This document shows positions 26,101 through 38,100 of a stretch of 64,000 nucleotides of DNA, one piece after another (the first letter of the stretch is position 1; each line of letters begins with the position of its first letter). Source of the stretch: Nilaparvata lugens (lineage: Eukaryota; Arthropoda; Insecta; Hemiptera; Delphacidae). The notes beneath the pieces were generated by a model, which was given only the letters and a program-made list of their open reading frames with translations, was not told the origin of the DNA and ran no database searches. The DNA is taken from contig NC_052508.1 of NCBI RefSeq assembly GCF_014356525.2, positions 49,207,858 to 49,271,857 on the forward strand, written 5' to 3'. Made by a program: the position numbers and the translations under genes.

Positions 26101-29100
26101 ACAAAAGAAATATTCTAGATTATAATATTATGCTATTTTACAAATAAATTAAAATTACATGGCACCACCCAACAAGGGCAAAACCCTGACCGCTGAGTGA
26201 GAGTATCAGCTGTTTAGACAATATAAAAATTTATTTACTAATAATCAAAGCTACAAAAAATCGAAGTTAACAATAAATTACTAGTAATTATAATATTTGA
26301 CTGATGTCGAAGAAAAATTTTTGTATCACCCACTTATTTATCTGTTCCATCCTCTGTCTACCCCTATTAGAAAGATATTCTGACAATGCATTTGGCATCA
26401 TATTTATTATTTTTGAGCTTAGATACCCCAATTGTCTTCGCACTATTGTCAAATCTGAATAGTTAATATTATAAATGTTATGAACATTTCTTATGTCTTT
26501 TCTTTTCAATTTTCCATTTCTTGTCCTCAGCATCCTTATTTCAATTTTTCACTCTTTATCCTTCGATTTTGCACTTCCATATGTCCTTCCCACTCTCTTT
26601 CTCTTTTCTCCTTTCACTTTAAATTTCTTGATATCCTCCTTCGTCTATATATGATATATTTTCCATTTCTTCTTCAAAGCCGCTACATCCATATTTAAAA
26701 GTTCTCCTATCCCTTCCATGTGTAGGCCCTCTTATGTCTAATTCTATTTTATTCATTTGTACTCCAACCTCTCATGATTCTTTTCCTCTTGCTCTCCTTC
26801 AATCTTCTCCAAACCTCTTGTTTGTCTTCGTCTGCTAAACTAAATAAAGAAGACTAATCTGGCACATTGGCAGGCCTGGTTGCGCAACCGAAATTAGGCC
26901 ATCAGACTTGTTTGTTGGCAGTTAGACTCGTCATCCGCAAACTCAGACCAGGAGACAACTCTTCTGTCTTCTCAGAATCAGCAACTGCGAACGTGACTTT
27001 AGATCCTGATCAGCTGCTATCAAAAAGCATTCAACTGCTGCTAATCATAACGTTCAATGCACTCACTTTCCTATGATATGTCCATCGGTCCATCGGTCCA
27101 TCGGTCATAACAGACTCATTGACGCTCACGTCTGCGAATGTGCGCGTGCTTAAGTGATCTATATAATATGTGTCTTGTGGTAGTCTTGGCTCTTGGTATA
27201 TCACTATGAAAGGGGTCTATATAACCTTCTTGATATGTTAAAGATTTAAATGACAGGATTCAAGAATCTTTATTTTGCCAGAGATTTCAAAATTTATAAG
27301 CTCGTCATTAAAAACAAAAATGCATTGTAGGTACTGTATTTCCAAAATAATTTGGTGGACCCAAGACTATAATGAATTGTGATTGATTTGAATCAATTTC
27401 TTGTTATTCAAACATAAGTTTTCTGCAGTATAAGGATAATTATGCAGTAACTCAATCCATTTCGTTTATTCTATTTCCTGTGAAGTGAATTTTTTCCAAT
27501 CACTATTAGCAATATCTCTATTCATTCCATTTATTCGTAAAGAAACTTCGTTTGCAGGGTGCCAGAAAAATCTTATAAATAGGCCTATTACCCAACTATG
27601 ACATTCCCTATTTTCTTCACAATCATTACACTCTTTACATTCATTTCTTTAAATTTTCTTTGGATTCATTTTATAAAACCCCTGATTTACATTTTATAAA
27701 TAGGCCTAATACCTAACTATGACATTCCCTATTTTCTTCACAATCATCACACTCTTTACATTCAATTCTTTACATTTTCTTTAGATTCATTTTATAAAAC
27801 CCCTGATTTACATTAACAATGTTTAAAAACTGTAAATGTGTATTTATAATTGGGACCGTTTGCACAGTTCAAGTTTAAACAAGCTGGTGGATTTTAACAA
27901 AGTCTCCATTTTAAAACATTGCTGCACTTCTTGTGTGTAACCAACAGTTGTTCCGAATTAGATTAAACTTACACTTTTTTAATTTGAATAGAATAAATTG
28001 CATTATGTATTCTATCTACTTTGCATTGTGCAAACTGTGTAAATTCTAGTGATGCAGAGGTGAAGGGTTCCAAAGGCCCAAATACCCGGTTTTATCTGTT
28101 TGATTTCTAAGGAAAATTATACTGTGTATGAGCACCATTGCTGTGTATGACTCAATTTGTGGAGTCATTCACCGAACATTAAAGGGTAAGGCCAGAAAAG
28201 AGACTGAGGTTAAGTTCTATAGGACAATGGCCATCCCTTTAATGACATACGGTAGTGAGGTATGGACAAAGACCAAGAATGATGACTCACGAATTCAGGC
28301 ATCAGAGATGAGGTTTCTGTGCAGCATTCAAGGATACTCGAGACGAGACCACATAAGTAATGAAACAATTCGAAGTGAGTGCAATGTGCTACCACTAACA
28401 GCAATCATTAAAAAATACAGATTAAAATGGACAAATCACCTGCGCCGTATGCCACCAACTCGTCTTCCACTACAAGCTTGGAAGTTACAGTTGGATGGGA
28501 AAAGGGACGTCGGAAGACCGAGGAAGTGGTGGACACCGCAACAGGCTTTACAAGCCTAGTCCATGATGGATGAAGATGATGAGCATCATACACTACTTAG
28601 GTTTTCTACTTGGGAACACGTTGGTATTAACTATAAGTTACTACAGTAGCTTATGATTACTATACCCACTTAACTAAAACTATTTTTCCCAATCAACCTG
28701 TATGTGAATAATTCATCATCAAACGTTTTCAAATTAGAAATTTAATAGACTTATATTACGACGGACACAGACGTATACCTATAGTGTGTGTATGAAACAT
28801 AGGCGTACTGAGCTATTATATTCATTATTTTTCAATAAATGATGAGTTAATGAACTTGGTACCTACGATAGCTTATACACCTTTCAAAGTTTATTCACGT
28901 AGAATCTTTCCACGTTTTGTAATGGAGAAATTATGCTAGACCAGACCATCCTTCTAATTTTATTGATGAGAACGTTTAGAATTGAGTGATGATTGGTGTC
29001 AATACTGCCGTTGTAATAATTATATTGAGATAGTATGATAGGTACTGCCTGTATTCGTTAAGTATTGTGAGAACAATATGTTTAGTATGCAAAGCACTTA

Positions 29101-32100
29101 TATTGTTATTCTAGAGACATTTTAATATTCTAATCGCACAATATACATCAGACACCACACACCAGCCTTCTATTGAATGTCATCAGTACGGTATTCAATG
29201 TCTTTCCGGTCTGATTCATTCTCTAAGGAATCAGTTTATCGCGGCTCAATTGTTTTTTTGATTGAGTGGATGTTGATGACTTAATTTTTCCATAATTACA
29301 GTAATTAATCAACATATTCATCATATCATCTTGGTTCATCAACCTTATCAGATTCCCTTTATGTAAAATAAGTTTGAGTAGAGCTATAATGTCAAGAGCT
29401 AATTAAGAAAAGAATAATAACTCTAAGCCACTTTTATTCAGATTTTATTGTTCATTGATGATGATTTTAATCACTAAATATGATGAATTGAAAAAAGAAA
29501 AAGATTCATTATAGTTGTGTCTTAATCCAAATTTCACTTTCACTCCCAAATAGTCATGAATGTGAAAAAATGTTTCCTTCTTTATCATGTTATACTGGTA
29601 TGCTACTCATATAAATACCTACACGGCATGCAACAAAACCGTTTTGTTAATGTTTGGACAACAAATGATAATCTAAGCTTATTAATCCGATTATTTTGTG
29701 TGTTGAATAAACTGCTCTTTTAGTAAATGGCATTTTCATTCGATTCCATAAAGAGAACATAATATGGGGAACAAATAAGTAGTCACATTGAAAAGAGAGT
29801 AGCCTAGGTACCAGTATTACAGTTTCAACCAATATTAACAGTCGGGTACAAAATAGAGTTATCAGTAACTTACTTTATTTTGTTAATTCTCTTTAGGTGT
29901 TGTGTCCAATTGCTTTTAGAAATTATTCACAAAATCTACTGTTTAATCAAGTGAAAAAATAAAATCTTGATGTTTCTAAGATAAACGTGGGAGATGGGAC
30001 TAGGCTCTAGCTATTAGCATCTAGGATAACTAATAAATGTTTATAGAATTCATGGGATAGTCATTTTACAATAACAATTTATTTCACAACATTATTGGTT
30101 AATTCTGAATAATACATCGCGGTTTAAATAGTACTGGTACACTATCTCGTACTTAAAATGTAAATCTGAATTCAGTGGGTGTGCATTTCCCAATTTAATT
30201 CTTGAAGGACTATTGAATAAAATGGAAAGTTCTGTCGAGAGTTGCCGTATTCATGGAGGCAATGACCCATGAGCATTTAAATAGGACTCAAATAAGAACT
30301 TTTGTGTGGTAAGCCTATAAGTACAACCAATGATTAGTCAGAGATTCGCGTCAAAAGGCATGTCATTTGAGTTGATGATCATAATTTAGAACTTGTCAAT
30401 ACTTGACATTAAATTTTCTGCTGGCTGTTATATATTAATTACTAGACATGAGTTTCTTTCTGGTTGAACAAGAAATATGACTGGACATTTTCTTTGAAAA
30501 AATAATTCGTAGCTGATAGAATATTATGAATGAGATGGTACCGGTAAGTCATGTTCGTTTAAAGTTTCCTTATTTAACTTGTTGATCCACAACACAGTCC
30601 TATGTGGAGTTATGTTCAAAATTTCATCATAGATACCGTAACTTTTAATCCGATAGCCTAATATCATAGAGAAACGATATATGGTAAGAATATAAAAAAA
30701 AAATATTAATAAATAATTAAAAATAATAAATAAAAAATATTTATGAATAAAAAAATTCAAGATACTTCTTATGCTAATTGATTTCTCAAGAGGATCCACT
30801 AAACAGTTACCTGTTTTAGTTTTACAAAACTTTCTAACTTTTCATGAATCGGTCATTTTTATAATATGATGAAACACTAGAATTTGTCTAAAAATATCAT
30901 GAATTTATTAAAAAGTTACATACAAGTTTCAATCCTATGGCGTCATCTTCAGTGTGAGAATTTTTCACTGAAGATTACACCATAGATGCTGGAATATGTA
31001 TGTAAATTTTTTATAAATTCATTATATTTTTATACAGTCATATCCTAGTGTTTTATTATGAATAAGTATGACTATAACTCACCAAAAACAGTATCTGTAA
31101 TCATTTTTATATCTCCGTTTATTGTTTCATTCAGTGTTAATCCTTCCAATATGTTGCTTTAAAGATCTTAAACAACTTTTTAAAACAGCTTTTGATTTTG
31201 TTTCAAAAACTAAACATTTTCTGGTTAATTAGTTTATCCGTTATTTCTTACTGCTTTATATCGTTTTATTCAACCAATTCATATGTTTTCTTTTCTAACT
31301 ATTGTATTGTATGTTCTATCCAATAAATAAGTAGATGAATAAATAATGTTTTTCTTGTCTGTTACAGGACAAATAGTCAAGTGTCAGAATCATAATGAAA
31401 TCGATGCGCCTGCGCAGAAGGCAGTACCCGCCCTGCCGCAGACGCAAGACGACAACGAGCTGAATTCGGTGACGGGCGTCAGGGACCTCTTCAACACGTC
31501 CTCCTGTGTCGATCCGCCCCTCAAGTGCCCCCACTATCGCATTCAATTTTATCTATACACCAGGTACAAAACAAACTATCACTACTTCATAAATCAGCTA
31601 CATTATTGTACAAATTAACAACTTTTATACTTTAGAATACGGTACTTCTAGATTTGGAAATTATATAAGCAGTGTATATACACATTTTTCCTAGTGTGGT
31701 TTCCACATGAGCTACAGGCCGAATTGTAATATATTTGTATGTGGATAATGGTAGATGGGAAATAAAATGGTTTGCTTCTGAACCACCGGAGTATGATTTT
31801 GCAGCTCTCAACTGCCAGCCAGTGGATTAATTAGTTTAGCCGTCACACTACTCATTCTCATTGGCAGTCACCTTTGCAACGGGAATACCAAGAGCTTATT
31901 TGATCTGAGCGATTAGATATTATAATGTTCCCTGAAACAGACTGCTGTGTAAGGTGTAGGCTATATGATCCTAATACTTGACATGGAAATTTCAAACGCT
32001 CATTTTTATTCCTGATTTCTTATAACATTAATAAATGGCAAATTAATTTGAAGAGATGTGCCAAATATTTTCTGAAGAAGTGAAGGATCTAACTCTCTCA

Positions 32101-35100
32101 CAGTCTATGAAATACGGCGTATCTCATCCAGAGATTTTGATCTGCATAAAGAAAGTAATAGCATCTAGTTTTTTTGGCAGCATTTGCATATTATTTGAAT
32201 AACATTATGGAACTTGTTAAAATGCTTGTTAGTCGACTTGTTACAATCTTGTTGCAACAGTGTAAGAGTGCATTTTTTACAGCGTTTAAAGTTTCAAGTT
32301 TTGCAAAAGTTAATAATATATGGATAACTAATTCGATATTAATAATGTTACATTTTAAAAATGGTATGCTTATATTAGCCTACATATAATATGTAAAACA
32401 TTTTTGAAGGTACTAAAAAGAACTTCGTGTATCTTATTGCATCAACTCAACTAGAGTCATCATCCATGGCTTTCAAGGCGGTCGAAACTTCTCTCCCAGC
32501 ACTGATTTGAGAGATGGTGAGTTCATTTATAAAATATTTTAATAGTGCTCAAGCTAAGATATTTATTGAAAAACGTTTTAGAAAAATTACATATGATAAT
32601 CTTTCGCAAATAGAATATTATTTACTAAATATTGAATTACTGCTCCTAGAAATTGATAATTACTTCAAAGAAATAGTGTTGCTTCTATAGAATGTCCTTT
32701 TCATATAAAAATCAATAGATTCCTCTTGCCTTTTTTCCATTTCCAATTGAGTCATATGCAAGTTCATCTGAATCATGTAGGAATTGTGGAGAGTAATCCA
32801 AGATAAGTTACACGGAAGTGAAAGTAATAAATTAATCTTATACTTGTTTGGGATTGGAATCTAGTGCACGTGTCTTTGCTATCAAGCTAGTACCATTCTA
32901 ATTGGTCAAACATCCAGAAAGTACGCAGTTAGCATCTAATAGTACGTAATAATTTTTCATGTGTAATATAATACCCATACTTGATAGAAAGTTATTACCT
33001 TGAAGTCGAGATTTTAGAATGGAGCTCCAATTTTAAAATGAAATAATAATAATACAGTATTCTGATACATCACCCCTTAATTATCTTTTACATTTATTGA
33101 TTATATTCATTTTTTATTTCATGTAAAAGGTACAAGCAAGTACACTAGACATTGTTGTCATTTTTTATAGTTCACCTAGACAATGATTTCCATAATAATT
33201 GATAGGTTTGTGGCTTTGTTATGTTGGGCAGCATACTTTGAGCGAGGCGACTACAACATAATAATAGTGGACTACTCGACACTGGTACGCATCCCCTGCC
33301 TCAACCAGATCGAGTGGTCGCCGCGCTTCTGCGCACAGTGCATTGCGCAGATGATCGAGTACCTCAACGAGCATCCACGAGGGGTGCCGCCGGACAAGCT
33401 GCACCTCATGGGCTACAGCATTGGGGCGCACATTGCCGGCCTCACCGCCAACTTTGTCGTCAACGGAAAGCTCGGCCGCATCACTGGTCAGATCTCAACT
33501 AAATATGCAACTATGGATTTCAAATTCAAATCTCTTCATTTATTCATTCAACACCATTTATTTATTCATACAACATCAATTTTACAGGAAAAATAGAAAA
33601 ACAGATACAAGCAAAAAAGTATAAATAATATACAATATTTGAATATCAAATAATATAAATAATACAAGCATAAAATACACGAAAACACAGTTAACATATA
33701 ATATTAAATTATAAGAAGCAAATTAATGATAACTTATCTTGATCTTGCTAAAGCGTTTGATTCTGTTGATAGGGAGAAGCTATTGTTCAAACTTGAAATG
33801 GTTGGGATCAAGCAGACTGCTCTACAATGGTTTAAGAGCTTCTTACAGAACAGGACACAATATGTCCAGATCAATGACAGTGGAAGTGGTTTGGAAATGG
33901 TTGATTACGGCGTTGTGCAGGGAAGTACCCTTGGGCCAATTCTCTTCCTAATCTATATTAACAATCTCCCATTGCTTGACATTAATAGTAAAATCTTTCT
34001 ATTTGCTGATGATACAGCTGTAGTATCATCAGGAAAACAGTGGGACGATGTATTCAAAAATGCTACTTCTGATTTGGCCAGAATAAAGAGCTGGTTCGAC
34101 CATAACTCCTTAACCGTTAATATAGATAAGACCAAATACATGCCCATCACAACCCGTAACCAGCAAGATCCAGAGCCAAGAGACTTAATACTTCATTCGT
34201 GCAGGGATCCAACATCAACTGTCTGTAATTGCTCAAAACTAGAAAGAGTAAATAAGTATAAGTACTTAGGTATTATAGTTGATAGTGGTTTGAGTTGGGG
34301 TCCGCATATCCAGTTTGTGAAGCAGAGACTTAGAAGTTTATTGTATGCATTCTCCCAGCTAGGCCATGTTTTGAGTGAGGCACACTGTAGGACTGTATAC
34401 TTCGCTTACGTCCAGTCAATCATCCAGTATGGCATTCTTGTCTGGGGGGGTCTGCACGCTACTCTCTTGGAGCCGCTTGCGGTGTCGCAAAGACAAATAA
34501 TTAAAACAGTTTTGAAAAAGGAACAGCACTACCCAACAATTGAATTATTTACTGAATTTCCTGTTTTAAATATTAGACAACTTTACATAAAATCTCTACT
34601 GCTCTTTCTAAAAAAAAATAGATATAACATTCTCCCCTAAATTCCTCACACCTACCCCACACGATTTAGAGTCAACCATGGATTTGCGACGCCGCGGGTG
34701 GCTCATGGACTGGAGTTGAGAACCCCTTTCTATCTTTCTCAACTTCTGTACAGGAATCTGCCGGCTGAGATGAATCAGTATGGAGGTATGCAGTGTGCCA
34801 GCATTCAAGCGTATGGTGGAGGGGTGGCTATACCGCCTTGGCACAGAAATGTCTGAAAGCCTGCTTCGGTCTATGTACTGGCATTAATCTATTATCCTCT
34901 ACGATGCTTGGAATTCACCCAGATATTTCCATTTCTCTTATTCAAATCCCTTCATATATATTTTTTTCAATTCCAAAATCTTACCTGAGGCTCCGCTTGT
35001 CTCTGCTCTATCATGTTCTATCATTTTTTAATTTTTTTTTCCTTATCTATTTTTATTTATTTTTTTTTTACTAGCATTCCTTTTAAATGTTTCCATTAAC

Positions 35101-38100
35101 TTTTCAAATTACTTCTATTCATATTTAAGTAAATATAATTTCTTTGTAGTTAGTTATCTAACTCATTCATTATTTATAAACCGAATATTAATATTTATTT
35201 TTTCTCCTCACAATTTAATTTATTACTTTATTTAACTTAGCAGCCTGATATATTTCAGGCTACCCAGAACTCACCCCTACCCACAGACGAATAGTCTTGT
35301 AGGGGTATTCCTGTATCTATGTAAAGTGTGTTTAATTTCCTGTAATTATATTTTCGAGGAATAAAGCTAATTTGATTTGATTTGATTTGATTTGATTTGA
35401 TTTGATTTGAACAAAAGATATTATATCAAAAGAAAAAAAAAAGAAAGAGCAAACTGCACCAAAATGGGAGCAAACAGCAAGAAAAGGAGCACTAAAATCA
35501 CACATATTGAGCAACCAAATCAATTTATGAGCTTGTGATTGTTCACTCGTTTACAAGAATTCATTATTTTTTAAACATCAGTCAGTAAGCCTAACGGCGA
35601 ACGCAGCAACGGAGGAAAAATCAAACGTCTGCATGCAGACGTGAGACGTGAGCAGATATACGCAGACAGACTGTACCTGTTGCAACATTCAATAACCTGC
35701 CTGGGGAGGGATTTTCCATTCTTGTGTTGCTGTGTGCATTGGCCTTATGGATGAGAACATGCATATCATTCTTCAATAAAAATCTATGTGATTTTATTTT
35801 ATTCTTCAGATCAACTTGAAGAGTATGTAATAGAATATTATTGAATGCTCCTCTCATAAGCACCTTTCTGTGAGAGAGTAGAAATCTCCAATATTTAGGT
35901 AATAAATTGATTATTTAGTGGAAAATTTACCATTTCCTTCAAAGTTATAGTTGTAGCAAAGTATGTTGTCCAACACAACTAGATAGGAAATTCAAGCAAT
36001 TGGATATCTTAATATAACTTACTTTCCGTTACTATTTCATTTCATTTTACACATGATCGTTCATTTCACTTCACACATTACAATGAACTATTCACTTCAG
36101 TCTGACTGAAGACTACATAAACGTTTTGGAGGTTTTCAATATTATACTCTATTAACAAATTGTAGTAATAAGTTCCAGATGAAGTTACAATATTTGTTTA
36201 CTTTCATTAACGGTATTGTGTCCTGAGAGCTCAAAACGTTATCAAAAACAAATACGGTAATTTTATTGAGGTGTTTTATTCTAGCTACAGTTCACTGCTG
36301 AGTTATTTTCTCAGCTCATCATAACACACCTACTATACGTGTTTCTTTCCTGAAAGCTTATCCAAATCTCTTATTCGTGGAATTTTTTCACATTCAGATG
36401 TAATATTTCTAGTAGTATTGTAACCGTTATCCTTTTAATTTAAATTCATTTACCTACAAAGTTTTTTCAGTTGTCAACCTTATTAGTGGATTGGAGTTGA
36501 CAACACCAATTAATATAAATTGAAATTGAAATAATTTTTACTGCCGTATTCAAAAATATACATGACATAATACATACAATATGATATTTTATACTATGAT
36601 AAATAGGATAATCAAAAATAATTATACAGGCACTACCAGAAAAGCGTAAAGCTTGAGCTTTGTATATTTAATCTTATAAACTTAATTGAATATAAACTCT
36701 TTAATAACACTGACAATTATTTTGTTTTGTGCAAAGCGTTTTCTCATTTGTCACGAGTAAATTATTTCTGTACTCATTATTATTATTATTGTTGTTGATT
36801 ATAAAGTAAATTATTTCTGAACAATTATTATTACAGTAAAAACTTGAACTGTAATTGTGTTCAGGCCTGGACCCGACAATAATCTTCTACATGGGGAACA
36901 ACGCGACGCGGGACCTGGACCCGAATGACGCTCACTTTGTTGACGTGATCCACACGGGCGCCGGGGTGCTCGGCCAGTGGGGACCCAACGGCCATGCCGA
37001 CTTCTATGTCAACGGCGGCACCAGTCAACCCGGCTGTCTCTCCACCTCTATTATCAGTGAGATCTCCATCATCTACCAACAAAATTTAGATAAATGAAAA
37101 TAGAAGAATACTATGATAGAGAAAAGATACGGTAGCACAAGAATAATTCCATGGTATGGGACGATTATGTTTCAATTTTCAATGTTAACTCAAGCTGATA
37201 GTCTAGTTGTTGTGTTTCATGAAGCTGGTAGTCTCTCTTACTGTGCCGTTCTTACACTCACACCAGGCCAAAACAGTAATAATAATGGACAGTAGTCATC
37301 AGTAATCGGTTTGAGTTAACAAGAAATATCGTCTGAGAATTTGGAACATAATCGACCTATAACATGAAATGTCTTCTTTATGCTATCTATTCTCTATGGT
37401 ACTATAGAGAGATTCACGTTATAAATTTTTGTGATAATAAAAATGAGTATAAATATAACCTCATTTAGCGAAAAAATAGTTGAGGTATTTTTATCCCTCT
37501 AGAATTTTTTATATTTTCTATCATAGCTTGAAAAGAAAGAAGAAGTTATCTTAAGCTATCTTTTTTCCATGATATCAACTTTCGAAATTAGGAAGAGAAG
37601 GAGTTTTGGGTTTGTCCTGTTGATTCTATCTATCCAATCAATGATTTTATTTTGTGTAAATTAATTGTAATAAATAGAATGTTAGCATCTGTCAAAGGTT
37701 GGTTTGCTATCCTTATTTCACATTGCTCTACCTTTTTCCAACACCAAACCGTTTTGAATAGTTTATGGGCTATGAGGAGTAAAGTGAAGCACACTTTATG
37801 AAGTGTATGTAAGTGTGTTATATGAAGAATATTTAATCTCAATAATTATGAAAATAAATTATTGGAACATTAGGAGATATAATTTTTCTTGGTAAATATA
37901 TAATATATTTGAGGTATAATTAATAATTATTAATAAGAATGAACTAATTATATTACACCAGATACCAGGATGACTTGACGAATCACAGGTTCTACTGTAG
38001 AAGGCGGTGGGTTAATTACACAGCAGCTAAAGCAGCTCAATATTATTAGTTTCTATTTATAAATTGGAAAGTTATTGGCTATATATTATAATTATCAATG

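Larger units (their letters stand above)
20141..31367 (+). other. Lipase intron 1 (11.2 kb)
   Basis: Bounded by ACAG/GTCAGT and GTTACAG/GA. It holds three foldback/MITE elements between 20881 and 21723, two retrotransposon 3' fragments (26100-26533 minus, 28128-28559 plus), a 121-bp tandem duplication and a further foldback at 30869-31056. Between 21730 and 25740 and between 28600 and 30860 I see nothing beyond AT-rich sequence. 20330-20540 has several G-runs of 6-8 and looks like a degraded repeat. 25840-26060 is a polypyrimidine tract giving artefactual ORFs on both strands. Confidence 0.6.

Noticed and set aside
31564..31618. Read-through of exon 2 to the stop at 31616
   Set aside because: CAG/GTACAA is a good donor, and the next codons have no lipase similarity.
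32410..32516. Lipase exon 4 starting at 32410 after AG 32408-32409
   Set aside because: Frame-compatible with exon 2 but reads TAA after two codons; the microexon model avoids it.
33219..33502. Antisense and +1-frame ORFs over lipase exon 5
   Set aside because: Frame shadows of the GC-rich true exon; the lipase frame has the GYSIG motif and matching splice phases.
36861..37082. Antisense ORF over lipase exon 6
   Set aside because: Shadow of the real exon.
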